A stretch of 64,000 nt of DNA from an uncultured Gammaproteobacteria bacterium (GCA_937921935.1 CAKZWQ010000007.1:1-64000); one strand, 5' to 3'. Positions 18,412-29,555 are shown, counted from the stretch's first letter. Numbers and translations are program-made. Notes: a model not told the origin generated them from the sequence alone.

Positions 18412-19178
18412 TCGCGTATCTCCACAGCCTGCTTGCGCAGGTATTTTTTCAGATCCTGGATGTTGATGGCCGCCGTATGGAAGACGCTGGCTGCCAGGGC
18501 GCCATCGACCCGTGCCTCTTTGAAGGCTTCGACGAAGTGTTCCATGGTGCCCGCGCCGCCCGAGGCTATCAGGGGCACCGAGCAGGCTTCGCGAACCAGT
18601 CTTAATTGCGGTATGTCGTAACCTTGGCGCACGCCGTCCTGATTCATGCAGTTGAGCACGATTTCGCCGGCGCCGCGTTCCTGCACTTCCTTAACCCAGT
18701 CTACGGTCAGGCGGCCGCTGTGTTTGGTTTTGTCCGGATCGCCCGTGTACTGATAAACGCGATAACTGCCATCGCTTTCTTCACGGCTGTCGATCCCCAG
18801 TACCACACACTGGGAGCCGAAGCGGGTAGCCAGTTCAGTGATGAGTTCCGGTCGAGCCAGGGCCGGACTATTAATGGATATTTTGTCAGCGCCGTAGTTC
18901 AGAACTTCCTCGGCATCAGCGACACTGCGTATGCCACCGGCCACCGAGAAGGGGATATCCAGTACCTCGGCAACTCGATTCACCCAGCTGCGATCCACGG
19001 ATCTCCCGTCGGGGCTGGCCGTGATGTCATAAAAGACGAGTTCATCGGCACCTTCCTCCCGATAACGGGCGGCCAGATCCATGATGTCGCCCATCACCAC
19101 GTGATCGCGGAACTGCACGCCCTTGACCACCTGGCCATCGCGCACGTCCAGGCAAGGGATTATGCGTCGCGCAAGAAT
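18408..19178 (-). CDS. hisF: Imidazole glycerol phosphate synthase subunit HisF, probable AUU start
   Basis: (I)[22 protein letters not shown]...[10 protein letters not shown]...[14 protein letters not shown]-terminus placed by family consensus; no ATG/GTG/TTG nearby in frame. Confidence 0.9.
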   Translation of the reverse strand: MLARRIIPCLDVRDGQVVKGVQFRDHVVMGDIMDLAARYREEGADELVFYDITASPDGRSVDRSWVNRVAEVLDIPFSVAGGIRSVADAEEVLNYGADKISINSPALARPELITELATRFGSQCVVLGIDSREESDGSYRVYQYTGDPDKTKHSGRLTVDWVKEVQERGAGEIVLNCMNQDGVRQGYDIPQLRLVREACSVPLIASGGAGTMEHFVEAFKEARVDGALAASVFHTAAINIQDLKKYLRKQAVEIRE

Positions 19179-19894
19179 TGTTCTATCTCCGCCAGGGTGA
19201 GTCGGCCGTCCAGCAGGGCTTTGCCCGAAACCACCCCGGCTACGCCCGTGGCCGCCAGGGCCGGCAGATCTGCCGCTTTGCTGACCCCGCCCGAGGCAAT
19301 AAAGCGGGCTTCGGGGTAGCGCTGCACGCACTCTGCGTAGAGTCCCACGTTAGGTCCTTCCAGGGTGCCGTCCAGCGCAATGTCCGTGCACAGCACGTCG
19401 AGGGCACCGGCGGCCAGAAAACGGTCCAGCAGGGACCACAGGGTCACGCCGCTGCCGCGGGTCCAGCCGTGGGTCTGGGCCATGGGTTCACCGTCTTCCA
19501 GGCGCACATCAATGGCCAGCACTATGCGGTCCGCACCCACGGCGTCGCACCAGTCGATGACCTCGGCGGGTTTTTCCACGGCCACCGAGCCGATGACCGC
19601 ACGTTCGGCACCGGCTGCGAGTAAGGCCTCCAGGCGTTCACGGTCGCGAATGCCGCCTCCGGCCTGCACGCGCAGGCCCGTCGCCGCGAAAGCACCGATG
19701 AGTCCCTGATTAATGGGGTCACCGGTCTTTGCGCCATCCAGATCCACCGCGTGCAGTCGCGTCAGGCCAGCATCGAGGTAACGGCGCGCGAGATTGACCG
19801 GGTCCTCGTCATAGCGGGTGACCTGATCAAAATCACCTTTAAACAGCCGGACTACGCCACCGTTCAGCAGATCAATGGCTGGAATAACTTCCAT
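19160..19894 (-). CDS. hisA: Phosphoribosylformimino-5-aminoimidazole carboxamide ribotide isomerase
   Basis: [51 protein letters not shown]. Confidence 0.94.
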   Translation of the reverse strand: MEVIPAIDLLNGGVVRLFKGDFDQVTRYDEDPVNLARRYLDAGLTRLHAVDLDGAKTGDPINQGLIGAFAATGLRVQAGGGIRDRERLEALLAAGAERAVIGSVAVEKPAEVIDWCDAVGADRIVLAIDVRLEDGEPMAQTHGWTRGSGVTLWSLLDRFLAAGALDVLCTDIALDGTLEGPNVGLYAECVQRYPEARFIASGGVSKAADLPALAATGVAGVVSGKALLDGRLTLAEIEQFLRDA

Positions 19895-19903
19895 GCTCGG
19901 GCC

Positions 19904-20512
19904 TTATAGCTCTAAAAAGTTTTGCAGAACCCGGGCACCGTTCGTGCCCGAGCGTTCGGGGTGGAACTGCGTCGCCAGGAAATTATTTTTTTCTACCACC
20001 GCCGAAAAATCATGGCCGTATTCGCAGCGCCCCGTGGTGAAGTCCGTCACGGGTACAGCGTAACTGTGCACGAAATAGAACTGCGCACCGGCCGGTAAAT
20101 CCGCCAGCAGTTTTGAGCCGGGTGTGGGTTGTACGCGGTTCCAGCCCATGTGCGGGACAGCGTGCTCAGCATCGGCAACGAATTTGACGGCGCGGCCGGG
20201 GAGAATTCCCAGGCACTGCGCATCTTCTTCGGCCGAAGCTTCAAACAGCAATTGCAGGCCCAGGCAGATTCCCAGCACGGGCTGGGTCAGCTCGGGTATG
20301 ACGGCGTCCAGGCCGCTTGCACGCAGTCGTGTCATGGCGTCCTTCGCGGCTCCGACACCGGGCAGGATGACGCGCCTGGCAGCCCGGATGCGGCCGGCAT
20401 CGGTCGTCAGTTCGCCGCTAACGCCCAGGCGAGCCAGGGCGAAGGTCAGGGAGGCAATGTTTGCCCCGCCGCCATCGACGATGGCGAGCTGTTTGTCCCT
20501 CGCGTCGCTCAC
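19904..20512 (-). CDS. hisH: Imidazole glycerol phosphate synthase subunit HisH
   Basis: LPGVGAAKDAM; VLGICLGLQLLFEAS; YFVHSYAVP; ATQFHPERSG. Confidence 0.94.
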   Translation of the reverse strand: MSDARDKQLAIVDGGGANIASLTFALARLGVSGELTTDAGRIRAARRVILPGVGAAKDAMTRLRASGLDAVIPELTQPVLGICLGLQLLFEASAEEDAQCLGILPGRAVKFVADAEHAVPHMGWNRVQPTPGSKLLADLPAGAQFYFVHSYAVPVTDFTTGRCEYGHDFSAVVEKNNFLATQFHPERSGTNGARVLQNFLEL

Positions 20513-21582
20513 AGCGTGCCCTTGGTGCTCGGGAGTTGTTCGCCTTCCAGCCGGATGGCCTGGCGCAGGGCCCGGCCGGTGGCTTTGAAGCAGGACTCCA
20601 CCATGTGATGGGTGTTATCCCCCTGCACCGTGACATGCAAAGCAGCACCCAGGCTTTCAGCCAGGGAGCGGAAAAAGTGCGGCACCATTTCCGTGGGCAG
20701 GCCGCCGACTTCCGATCGGCCGAATTCACCTTCGAATACAGAATAGGGGCGACCGGACAGATCGAGGGCGACCTGCGCGCGGGTTTCATCCATGGGCAAC
20801 AGGAAGCCGAAGCGGGCGATGCCGCGTTTGTCACCCAGAGCTTCACGCACGGCCTGGCCCAGGGCCAGGGCCGTGTCCTCAATCGTGTGGTGCTCATCCA
20901 CTTCCAGATCGCCGTCGCAATCCAGCTTCAGGGAAAAGCCGCCGTGTTTGGCAACTTGCTCGAGCATGTGGTCAAAGAAGCCTATCCCCGTGCTGACTTC
21001 AATGGGCCCTTCCGCGTCCAGGTCCACATCGACGCGAATGCGGGTTTCCTTGGTTTCCCGGGTGACCTGCGCAACTCGTGGCCGGTCCACCAGTTCGCGA
21101 ATGATGCCGCTCCAGGCCAGGGGGTTATCCTGATCAATGCGCACGGCCGGCACGCCGATATTGGCGCCGAATTCCACGTCGGTCTGACGGTCGCCCACCA
21201 CAATGCTGTTGGCGCGATCGACTGCTACGCGTTTATAGAAGTCGCCCAGCAGGCCGGCCTTCGGTTTGCGGCAGTCGCAGCCGTCCCGTTGCAAGTGCGG
21301 GCACACAAAGACCTCGAGAAACTCAATGCCCTGGGAGGCGAACAATTTGATGACAAAATCCTGCACCAGCTGAAAGTCCGCTTTCGGAAAGCTCGACGTG
21401 CCCAACCCGTCCTGATTCGTGATCATGACAAACTCGTAGCCGGCCGCCTGCAGCTTGAGCAGGGCAGGTACCACGCCGGGTAACAGGGCGATCTTGTCGA
21501 GCCGATCCACCTGTTTGTCTTCGGGTTCAATGATCAGGGTGCCGTCGCGGTCGAGGAAGGCGATGCGTTTTCCTTGGGCCAT
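20509..21582 (-). CDS. hisB: Bifunctional histidinol-phosphatase / imidazoleglycerol-phosphate dehydratase
   Basis: N-terminal HAD phosphatase (AFLDRDGTLI), C-terminal IGPD (GIGFFDHMLEQVAKHGGF; DEHHTIEDTALALGQA). Confidence 0.94.
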   Translation of the reverse strand: MAQGKRIAFLDRDGTLIIEPEDKQVDRLDKIALLPGVVPALLKLQAAGYEFVMITNQDGLGTSSFPKADFQLVQDFVIKLFASQGIEFLEVFVCPHLQRDGCDCRKPKAGLLGDFYKRVAVDRANSIVVGDRQTDVEFGANIGVPAVRIDQDNPLAWSGIIRELVDRPRVAQVTRETKETRIRVDVDLDAEGPIEVSTGIGFFDHMLEQVAKHGGFSLKLDCDGDLEVDEHHTIEDTALALGQAVREALGDKRGIARFGFLLPMDETRAQVALDLSGRPYSVFEGEFGRSEVGGLPTEMVPHFFRSLAESLGAALHVTVQGDNTHHMVESCFKATGRALRQAIRLEGEQLPSTKGTL

Positions 21583-21585
21583 GGC

Positions 21586-22629
21586 TTACTCCAGTGCAGC
21601 CAGCAGTTGATCATTCTCGGCGGTGTTGCCGATGGTGATTCGTAAACAGCCCGGTGTGGCCGGGTCACGACTGAAATCGCGAATCAGAACCCCGCCGGCT
21701 TTGGCGGCTGCCACCACGCCCGGGGCGTCGGTTGCCTCCACGAGCAGGAAGTTCGCCTGGCTTGGCCAGACCCGGCTGAACCGGGGGTTGTCGGCCAGGG
21801 CGGTGGCCATGCGCTCGCGCTCGCGTATCAGGGCGTCCACCTGGGCCGCGGCGGCGCGCAAGGCCCCAGGCTCCATGGCTGTCAGCACAGCAGCCTCGCA
21901 GGGCGCCGGGAAACTATAGGGCGGCAGGACGCGTCCCAGCATGTCGACAACGGCGGGGTCAGCCAGCAGCGAGCCGCAGCGAACACCGGCCAGGCCCAGG
22001 GCCTTGGACAGGGTTCGCAGCATGACGAAATTCGGGTACTCGCCCAGCAGGGACATGAACGCCTGGCTGTCTGCCGTGAACTCGGCATAGGCGGCATCCA
22101 GCACCACCAGCCCGGTCTCAGCCAGGGCCTTGCACAGGGCAGCAACATCCGTCGGCTCCAGCACACTGCCCGTGGGGTTATTCGGGGAACACAGGAACAA
22201 CAACTTGGTGGTTGGCGTCAGGGCGGCCTCGATACCGGCCCGGTCCAGGGCAAAGTCTGCCGTCGCCAGCAGCGGGACTTTAGTAATCGCCGCACCCTGC
22301 ACCTGGGCGTAGTGGGCGTACATCCCGAAAGTGGGCGGGCACACCAGGATCTCGTCCTGCCCGGGCCGACAGGTCGCCCGTATCAGCACTTCAATGGCAT
22401 CACTGGAACCCCGCGTGACGAGCAGCGTCTCTTCTGAGACCTCATAGTGGGCTGCGAGGCGCTGCGTCAGTACTTCCGGGCGCACGGCGGGATACCGGTT
22501 CAGGCCGGCGCCATCCACGCCCGGGAAAGGCGTCTCATTGGCATTCAGGCGCACCAGGCCGGCTTCATAGGTGGCGGCCTGATACGGCTGCAGAGACCGG
22601 AGTTCCGGTCTGAACAAATCTTCCAGCAT
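21586..22629 (-). CDS. hisC: Histidinol-phosphate aminotransferase
   Basis: RLNANETPFP; CSPNNPTGSVL; LRTLSKALGLAGVRCG. Confidence 0.94.
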   Translation of the reverse strand: MLEDLFRPELRSLQPYQAATYEAGLVRLNANETPFPGVDGAGLNRYPAVRPEVLTQRLAAHYEVSEETLLVTRGSSDAIEVLIRATCRPGQDEILVCPPTFGMYAHYAQVQGAAITKVPLLATADFALDRAGIEAALTPTTKLLFLCSPNNPTGSVLEPTDVAALCKALAETGLVVLDAAYAEFTADSQAFMSLLGEYPNFVMLRTLSKALGLAGVRCGSLLADPAVVDMLGRVLPPYSFPAPCEAAVLTAMEPGALRAAAAQVDALIRERERMATALADNPRFSRVWPSQANFLLVEATDAPGVVAAAKAGGVLIRDFSRDPATPGCLRITIGNTAENDQLLAALE

Positions 22630-22631
22630 GT

Positions 22632-23957
22632 TCAGGCCGCTCCGCGTTCGCCCTGTCGCCGCAGGCGCACCCGCACGGCTTCGGCGTGAGCTTCCAGGCC
22701 TTCCAGGCCGGCGAGGGTGGTCACGGTGTCGCCGAGACCGCGCAGGCCGTCATCGCTGACTTCCTGAAAAGTAATCTGCTTCTGGAAATCCGCCACGGAC
22801 AGGCCGCTGTAGCTGCGGGCATAGCCGTAGGTCGGCAGCACGTGATTGGTGCCGCTGCAATAGTCTCCAACGGATTCAGGCGTCCAGGGCCCCAGGAATA
22901 CCGAGCCTGCATTAATAACAGAATCAATATATTGTCGAGGATTATTCACCTGAAATATTAAGTGCTCAGGCGCGTAGCAATTGACGATTTCCAGCGCCTC
23001 GTCCAGGTCCTGGGTGAGCAGGATTGAACCGTGTTCCAGGGAGGCCGCGATGATCTCCCGGCGGGGCATGTCTGGCAGGGCTGCCGCAATCGCGCCCTGC
23101 ACAGCCTTGGCCAGTTGGGCATCGGTGCAGATCAGGATGGCCTGAGAGTCGGCGCCATGTTCCGCCTGGGACATGAGATCCAGGGCCACGAATTCCGGGT
23201 CGGCCTCACTGTCGGCCACTACCATGACTTCTGACGGACCGGCCGGCATATCCAGGCCGGCACCGGCCGGATCCGCGGCAACCGCGGTCTTGGCCGCCGT
23301 CACCCAGGCATTGCCCGGGCCGAATATCTTGTCGACCTTGGGCACGCTTTCGGTGCCATAGGCCATGGCGGCAACGGCCTGGGCGCCACCGACTTTGAAA
23401 ATTCTCTCTATGCCGCAAGCCTGGGCAGCTACCACCACTGCCGGGTCAGCGCGACCGTCCGGGCGCGGCGGCGTGCACAAAATGCGCACCGGACAGCCGG
23501 CCAGGTCAGCGGGTACGGCCAGCATGATGGCCGTGGAGGGCAGGGGCGCACTGCCTGCGGGCACATAGAGCCCGACGGCGGGTACCGGTCGGGACTGCCG
23601 TTCACAGACCACGCCGGGGGCAGTTTCCACCCGGACCGGCTGGCTTAGTTGGGCAGCGTGGAAGCACCGCACATTGGCGATCGCCGTTTCAATAGCCTTC
23701 AGGGCCGCCGGCCCAAGTTCGGCGCGGGCCCGGGCCGCTTCCTCTGCCCCGACTTCCAGGGCGGTGAGGGTGGCGCCGTCGAGTTCTTCAGCCAGGCTGA
23801 ACAGAGCGCGATCGCCCTCGGCGCGCACGCGTGCGATCAGCTCACTGGCCCGCGCCGCGATCTGCGGATTGGCCGTCACAGCCGGGCGGGTCAAGGCCGC
23901 TTCGCGGGCAGCTGCATCCAGCTCGGCCCAGCGCAGGGTTTTCAGTTCGATCGTCAT
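22632..23957 (-). CDS. hisD: Histidinol dehydrogenase
   Basis: RPVPAVGLYVPAGSAPLPSTAIMLAVPA; DMPAGPSEVMVVAD; SAEHG-like QAEHGADSQAIL. Confidence 0.94.
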   Translation of the reverse strand: MTIELKTLRWAELDAAAREAALTRPAVTANPQIAARASELIARVRAEGDRALFSLAEELDGATLTALEVGAEEAARARAELGPAALKAIETAIANVRCFHAAQLSQPVRVETAPGVVCERQSRPVPAVGLYVPAGSAPLPSTAIMLAVPADLAGCPVRILCTPPRPDGRADPAVVVAAQACGIERIFKVGGAQAVAAMAYGTESVPKVDKIFGPGNAWVTAAKTAVAADPAGAGLDMPAGPSEVMVVADSEADPEFVALDLMSQAEHGADSQAILICTDAQLAKAVQGAIAAALPDMPRREIIAASLEHGSILLTQDLDEALEIVNCYAPEHLIFQVNNPRQYIDSVINAGSVFLGPWTPESVGDYCSGTNHVLPTYGYARSYSGLSVADFQKQITFQEVSDDGLRGLGDTVTTLAGLEGLEAHAEAVRVRLRRQGERGAA

Positions 23958-24862
23958 GCGAGCATCTTCTCGACGGGCACGACCAGCACGGAGCTGGCGC
24001 CGGCGCCCTTGAGGTTTTCCAGGGTTTCCCAGAACACGGTCTCACGACACACCACGTGCACGGCCACGATGTCATCGAGGCCTTCCAGGGGCAGTACCGT
24101 GGGCGCTTCGGAGCCGGGCAGCAACTCGCTGATCCTGGCCAGGGCGCTCTTGGGCGCGTGCATCATGATGTACTTACTTTCGCGCACCTGCATCACGCCA
24201 TCGATGCGCTGCATCAGCCGATCGATCCACTGCTGTTTGCCAGCGGGCAAAGCCACCGGGGTTTGCAGGATCACCGCTTCGCTCTCCAGGAGCGTTTCGC
24301 CCTCGCGGATCTTGTGGGCTGCCATGGTGGTCCCGGTGGACACCAGGTCGCAGATCACGTCGGCGCGACCCAGGCTGGGGGCAATTTCCACTGCGCCGGA
24401 AAACTCCACCACCTCGGCGTCCACGGACTCACGCTTGAGGTAGTCGTTGACGATATTGGGATAGCTGGTGGCAATGCGGCGGCCATTTAGCTGGCTGGCA
24501 GACTGCACCGGGCCGTCCTCGGGATAGCCGAAGGACAGCCGGCAGTGACCGTAGTCCATGCGCCTCAGGACCGAGAAGTGCTCGGTCTCGCTATCATTAT
24601 CCTCGCCGGAACCCAGCCGGGTTTCTTCGACGATATTCAGGCCCACAAAGCCCAGGTCGCAGACATCGTCCCGGACCAGGGCCGGGATATCGTCATCGCG
24701 CACCAGCAGGATGTCCAGGGGCATGTTCTCGCCAAAGCAGATCAGCTGATCGCGGGCCCGGGTGTATTTCAGGCCACAGCGCTGCAGCAGGTCCAGGGAG
24801 TGATCCGTGAGGCGCCCTGACTTCTGGATAGCAATCTTGATTCTTGTTTCTTTATCAATCAT
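23954..24862 (-). CDS. hisG: ATP phosphoribosyltransferase, long form
   Basis: IKIAIQKSGRLTDHSLDLLQRCG; C-terminal regulatory domain (302 aa). Confidence 0.93.
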   Translation of the reverse strand: MIDKETRIKIAIQKSGRLTDHSLDLLQRCGLKYTRARDQLICFGENMPLDILLVRDDDIPALVRDDVCDLGFVGLNIVEETRLGSGEDNDSETEHFSVLRRMDYGHCRLSFGYPEDGPVQSASQLNGRRIATSYPNIVNDYLKRESVDAEVVEFSGAVEIAPSLGRADVICDLVSTGTTMAAHKIREGETLLESEAVILQTPVALPAGKQQWIDRLMQRIDGVMQVRESKYIMMHAPKSALARISELLPGSEAPTVLPLEGLDDIVAVHVVCRETVFWETLENLKGAGASSVLVVPVEKMLA

Positions 24863-24868
24863 TTATAT

Positions 24869-25174
24869 CTACTTCTTAAACCTTTCTAGTACCTTCGAGT
24901 ACCCGCCGGCACCCGCGCTCATATAGCGGGCGACGCGGCTGATGGTGGTCAGGCTGACCCCGGTCAGGTCGTGCACCTGTCGGTAACTGTGGCCCTCAGC
25001 GAGGGCTTCTACGACGGCCCAGCGATCCTTGAGGGCCTGCAACTCGGCGGGTGTGCACAGATCCTGAAAAAAAGCCCGGCATTCGCCCAGGTCCTTGAGG
25101 CTGAGGACGGCTCGGTACAATTCATCTTCCGCTGCCACTTCCTGGCGCGGACTCAATATTCGATGGTCTTTCAT
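24869..25174 (-). CDS. YerC/YecD (TrpR-related) putative his-operon regulator
   Basis: FFQDLCTPAELQALKDRWAVVEALAEGHSYRQVHDLTGVSLTTISRVARYM: TrpR-like HTH. Confidence 0.9.
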   Translation of the reverse strand: MKDHRILSPRQEVAAEDELYRAVLSLKDLGECRAFFQDLCTPAELQALKDRWAVVEALAEGHSYRQVHDLTGVSLTTISRVARYMSAGAGGYSKVLERFKK

Positions 25175-25195
25175 CCCGGCTTCGGCTGTTTCAAT

Positions 25196-25213
25196 GTACT
25201 AATATGCTAATAC
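25196..25213 (-). promoter_or_regulatory. TrpR-box-like near-palindrome GTACTAATATGCTAATAC
   Basis: 13 of 18 positions match GTACTAGTTAACTAGTAC; 22 nt upstream of the yerC-like start. Confidence 0.5.
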
Positions 25214-25341
25214 ACTAGAACAGCTCCTGCAAGGGACTCAGTTGACCCCATTCAGGGCAGGCCCCTAGACTGCGCGGCCCGCGTGACGGTCCCGGCCGGG
25301 GTCAGGCGCGGTTTTTACTCCTACAAGGCAAAGGCACCGCC

Positions 25342-26499
25342 ATGAGCAAGGACACCTCCAGGCAAACCCGGGCCGTGCGCGCCGGAATTGATACCGATAC
25401 GCAACATGGCGCCGTGATGCCGCCGCTGTACCTGAGCTCCAATTTCGCCTTTGCCGGCCTGGGCGAGCCGCGGCCCTATGACTACAGCCGGACGGCCAAT
25501 CCCACCCGGGATACGCTGGCAACGGCCCTGGCCGAGCTGGAAGAGGGCGCCGGCGCCACGGTGACGGCCTCCGGTATGGCGGCTATTCACCTGGTCTGCC
25601 AGCTACTGAACCCGGGCGATCGGGTGATCGGACCAAGGGATTGTTACGGCGGCACTTTCCGGCTGTTCACCCAATGCGCCCGACGGGGACTGTTTGACGT
25701 GGAACTGGTGGACCAGGCCGATCCTGCAGCCCTGACCGCAGCCCTGGCCCGCCAACCGAAACTGATCTGGGTTGAAAGTCCCACCAACCCGCTGATGCGC
25801 ATCATTGATCTGGCGGCTATTGCGGCCCAGGCAAAGGACTGTGGCGCCCTGGTGGCGGTGGACAACACTTTCCTGTCGCCGGCCCTGCAGCGACCCCTCA
25901 CCCTGGGAGCTGACCTGGTGGTGCATTCAACTACCAAGTATCTGAACGGCCACAGCGACATGATCGGCGGTGCGGTGATTGCGGCCACGGCTGAACTGCA
26001 TGAGCAGATGCGTTACTGGGGTAATGCGCTGGGACTGTCCGGTTCGCCTTTCGATAGTTTCCTGAACCTGAGGGGCCTGCGTACCCTGCACGTGCGTATT
26101 CGCCAGCATGAAGCCAATGCCATGGCCCTGGCCGAATTACTGGCCAGTCACCCGGCCGTGTCTGCGGTGCACTACGCGGGCCTGCCTGCCCACCCGGATC
26201 ATGCGCTGGCGACCCGTCAGCAGGACGGTTTCGGCGGCATGCTCAGCTTTGAGCTCAAGGGCGGGGAAGCCGCCGTGCGCGCGTTGTTGTCGCAATTACA
26301 GCTGTACACGCTGGCCGAGTCCCTCGGTGGCGTTGAGAGCCTGATTTGCCATCCGGCCACCATGAGCCATGCGACCTTTGATGCGGACAGCCTGGCAGCC
26401 GCCGGCATCGGTGCCGGCCTGTTAAGGATTTCCACCGGCATCGAAGCGACTGAAGACCTGGTTGCCGACCTGAGCCAGGGACTCGACGCGGCCGTTTAA
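25342..26499 (+). CDS. metB: Cystathionine gamma-synthase / O-succinylhomoserine (thiol)-lyase
   Basis: YDYSRTANPTRDTLATALAELEEGAGATVTASGMAAI; VESPTNPL; HSTTKYLNGHSDMIGG. Confidence 0.88.
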   Translation: MSKDTSRQTRAVRAGIDTDTQHGAVMPPLYLSSNFAFAGLGEPRPYDYSRTANPTRDTLATALAELEEGAGATVTASGMAAIHLVCQLLNPGDRVIGPRDCYGGTFRLFTQCARRGLFDVELVDQADPAALTAALARQPKLIWVESPTNPLMRIIDLAAIAAQAKDCGALVAVDNTFLSPALQRPLTLGADLVVHSTTKYLNGHSDMIGGAVIAATAELHEQMRYWGNALGLSGSPFDSFLNLRGLRTLHVRIRQHEANAMALAELLASHPAVSAVHYAGLPAHPDHALATRQQDGFGGMLSFELKGGEAAVRALLSQLQLYTLAESLGGVESLICHPATMSHATFDADSLAAAGIGAGLLRISTGIEATEDLVADLSQGLDAAV

Positions 26500-27563
26500 G
26501 CCGCGGCGAGGGCGGCCAGGACAGCGTCGCCCATAGCCTCGGTACCGATAGTCTGCCCACCTGCTTCAGCGACATCCGCGGTGCGATGACCGGCGGCGAC
26601 AGCCTGGTAGACGGCGGTCTCGACAGTCGTGGCTAACTCGTCCAGACCCAGGGAATAGCGCAATAGCAGGGCAGCACTGAGGATAGTGCCGCAGGGGTTG
26701 GCAATGCCCTTGCCGGCAATGTCGGGTGCCGACCCATGGATGGGTTCATACAATCCGCGGCGGTCATTGTTCAGCGACGCCGACGGCAGCATGCCCAGGG
26801 ATCCGCACAGCATGGAGGCTTCATCCGTCAGGATGTCACCAAACATGTTTTCCGTCACCAGCACATCGAAATCAGCGGCGCGTGACAACAAGTGCATGGC
26901 CGCGGCGTCCACCAGCAGATGTTCCACTTCCAGATCGCCGTATTCCGCCGTGTAGATTTCTTCGGCTATGCTCCGCCACAGGCGGGAGGTGTCCAGCACA
27001 TTGGCTTTGTCGATAGAGGTCAGCCGGCCGCGGCGTTGCCGGGCCAGGTCACCCGCCATGCGCAGCACGCGCTCGATCTCTTCGCGGTTATAGCTGCAGA
27101 CGTCCCGCGCCGAATTCGCGTCGCGACTTTTCTCGCCAAAATAAATGCCGCCGGTGAGTTCGCGCACCACCAGTATGTCCACACCCTGCAGCCGCTCTGC
27201 CTTCAGGGGGGAGGCGGCGTAGAGGGCAGGGTGGGTCTTTACCGGCCGCAGGTTGGCATACACCTGCATGGCCGCCCGCATGTCCAGCAGGCCCTGTTCG
27301 GGGCGCACCGGCGCGTCGGCATGGCTCCACTTGGGGCCACCGACTGCGCCCAGCAGCACGGCGTCAGCATCCTTGCACAGGCCGCGTGTGGCGGCGGGAA
27401 AGGCTTCCCCCGTGGCATCAATGGCGGCGCCCCCAATCAGGGCTTCGCGAAATTCGAAGTTTTTACCCGCCGCTGAGCCGGCAGCTTCCAGAACCCTTAA
27501 GGCCTGCTTGACGACTTCCGGACCAATGCCGTCGCCCGGCAGAACCGCAATCAAGGCTGCCAT
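26496..27563 (-). CDS. leuB: 3-isopropylmalate dehydrogenase
   Basis: [51 protein letters not shown]. Confidence 0.95.
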   Translation of the reverse strand: MAALIAVLPGDGIGPEVVKQALRVLEAAGSAAGKNFEFREALIGGAAIDATGEAFPAATRGLCKDADAVLLGAVGGPKWSHADAPVRPEQGLLDMRAAMQVYANLRPVKTHPALYAASPLKAERLQGVDILVVRELTGGIYFGEKSRDANSARDVCSYNREEIERVLRMAGDLARQRRGRLTSIDKANVLDTSRLWRSIAEEIYTAEYGDLEVEHLLVDAAAMHLLSRAADFDVLVTENMFGDILTDEASMLCGSLGMLPSASLNNDRRGLYEPIHGSAPDIAGKGIANPCGTILSAALLLRYSLGLDELATTVETAVYQAVAAGHRTADVAEAGGQTIGTEAMGDAVLAALAAA

Positions 27564-28135
27564 GAGCGGGCCTTTTCAAACTGGTCGATAGCGGCATCCT
27601 GACTCTGGAGGTAGCCGAGCTGGTCGACACCTTCGAGCAGGCAATGCTGGGAAAAGCCGTCCAGAGGGAATTCCACCGACCGACCATCGGGCAGGGTCAG
27701 GGTTTTGGATGCGACATCCACCGTGACCTTGGCGCCGGGATTGGCCAGCAGCCAGGCATGCACATCGTCGGGCACGATCACGGGAACCAGGCCGTTCTTC
27801 AGCGAGTTGTTGCGAAAAATGTCCGCAATCTGCGTGCTGATCACGGCGCGGAAACCAAAGTCCACGATGCCCCACGGGGCGTGTTCCCGGGATGAACCGC
27901 AACCGAAGTTGTTGCCCGCCACCAGTACCTTGCTACCGGCCGCGCCGGGCCGGTTCAGGGGGAAGTCGGGGATCGGTTTGCCGTCATCGTCATAACGCCA
28001 GTCGGAGAACGCGGCGTCGCCCAGACCTTCCTTGGTGGTGGTTGTCAGGAAGCGCGCGGGCATGATCTGATCCGTGTCGATATCCGTCTGCGGCATCACC
28101 ACCGTGGCTGACTCAATGCGGGTTACTTTTTCCAT
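27551..28135 (-). CDS. leuD: 3-isopropylmalate dehydratase small subunit
   Basis: [38 protein letters not shown]. Confidence 0.95.
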   Translation of the reverse strand: MEKVTRIESATVVMPQTDIDTDQIMPARFLTTTTKEGLGDAAFSDWRYDDDGKPIPDFPLNRPGAAGSKVLVAGNNFGCGSSREHAPWGIVDFGFRAVISTQIADIFRNNSLKNGLVPVIVPDDVHAWLLANPGAKVTVDVASKTLTLPDGRSVEFPLDGFSQHCLLEGVDQLGYLQSQDAAIDQFEKARSWQP

Positions 28136-28145
28136 GGGGCTGGCC

Positions 28146-29555
28146 TCAGTGGTTCGTCAGTTCGCGAGGATCGGCAATGCTGCCGGCAATGGCAGCGGCG
28201 GCGGCTGTCTGGGGACTGGCCAGTACAGTGCGGGCACCCACACCCTGGCGACCTTCGAAATTCCGGTTGCTGGTGCTGACACACAGTTTGCCCGGGGGCA
28301 CGACATCACCGTTCATGCCCAGACACATGGAGCAACCGGCCTCGCGCCATTCAGCGCCGGCCGCTGTGAAAATTTTATCCAGCCCTTCGGCTTCGGCCTG
28401 CTGCTTGATGCTCTGCGAGCCCGGCACGACCAGCATGCGGACCTGGCCTGACACCTTGCGGCCTTTCAGCACGGCGGCCGTTTCGCGCAGGTCCGACAGG
28501 CGGGAGTTGGTGCAGCTGCCGACGAAAACCACATCCACGGGGGTGCCGATCATGGCCTGGCCGGCCTCCAGGCCCATGTAATCAAGCGCCTTGCGGAAAC
28601 TCAGATCACCGGTGTCGGCAGGAATATGACCCGTGACGGGGACCACCATGCCAGGGTTGGTGCCAAAAGTGACCTGGGGCGCGAGCTTGCTTACATCCAG
28701 GCTGACTTCGCGGTCAAAGTGGGCATCGTCATCAGATGGCAGCGCCAGCCAGCGGGCGACAGCGGCATCCCAGTCAGCGCCCTGCGGCACGCGGGGCCGG
28801 CCGCTCAGGTACTGAACCGTGGTGTCGTCGGGGGCAATCATGCCAGCCCGGGCGCCGCCTTCGATGGTCATGTTGCAGATGGTCATACGCTGTTCCATGG
28901 ACAGGCTGCGAATCACGCTGCCGCGATATTCCATGACATGGCCTACACCGCCGTCGACGCCGATCTGGCCGATCAGGGCCAGCACAACGTCCTTGGCGCC
29001 CACGCCGGGTTTCAAGGTGCCGGTGATGTTGATGGCCATGGTTTTGGGTCGGCGTTGCAGCAGCGTCTGGGTGGCCAGCACATGGCCCACTTCAGTGCTG
29101 CCGATGCCAAAGGCCAGGGCCCCGAAGGCGCCGTGCGTACTGGAGTGGCTATCACCACAGACCATGGTCTTGCCGGGCTGGGTCGCCCCCAGTTCGGGTC
29201 CGATCACGTGCACGATACCGCGGTGCTGACTTTCGAAGCCTTCCAGGGCGATACCGAACTCGTTGCAGTTGTCGATCATCTGGCGAATCTGCCCGGCAGC
29301 CGCCGGCTCCGCGACAATATCCAGGTCGCCCAGGGTAGGCACCGGTACCGTCGGCGTGGAGTGATCCATGGTGGCCAGGGTCAGGTCAGGGCGACGCACC
29401 GGCAGGCCGCGCTCACGCAGGACATCGAAGGCCTGAGGCGTGGTGACTTCGTGGATCAGGTGCAGGTCGATGTACAGCACCGCCGGGTTGGCGTCGCTCT
29501 CCGGCACGACTATATGGTCCTGCCAGACTTTTTCGAACAGTGTTTGCCCGCTCAT
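28146..29555 (-). CDS. leuC: 3-isopropylmalate dehydratase large subunit
   Basis: [59 protein letters not shown]. Confidence 0.96.
   Translation of the reverse strand: MSGQTLFEKVWQDHIVVPESDANPAVLYIDLHLIHEVTTPQAFDVLRERGLPVRRPDLTLATMDHSTPTVPVPTLGDLDIVAEPAAAGQIRQMIDNCNEFGIALEGFESQHRGIVHVIGPELGATQPGKTMVCGDSHSSTHGAFGALAFGIGSTEVGHVLATQTLLQRRPKTMAINITGTLKPGVGAKDVVLALIGQIGVDGGVGHVMEYRGSVIRSLSMEQRMTICNMTIEGGARAGMIAPDDTTVQYLSGRPRVPQGADWDAAVARWLALPSDDDAHFDREVSLDVSKLAPQVTFGTNPGMVVPVTGHIPADTGDLSFRKALDYMGLEAGQAMIGTPVDVVFVGSCTNSRLSDLRETAAVLKGRKVSGQVRMLVVPGSQSIKQQAEAEGLDKIFTAAGAEWREAGCSMCLGMNGDVVPPGKLCVSTSNRNFEGRQGVGARTVLASPQTAAAAAIAGSIADPRELTNH

Noticed and set aside
25214-25341. Possible SAM-sensing riboswitch in front of metB
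   Set aside because: I could not recognise a conserved SAM riboswitch core in the 128-nt spacer by eye; would need an Infernal scan.
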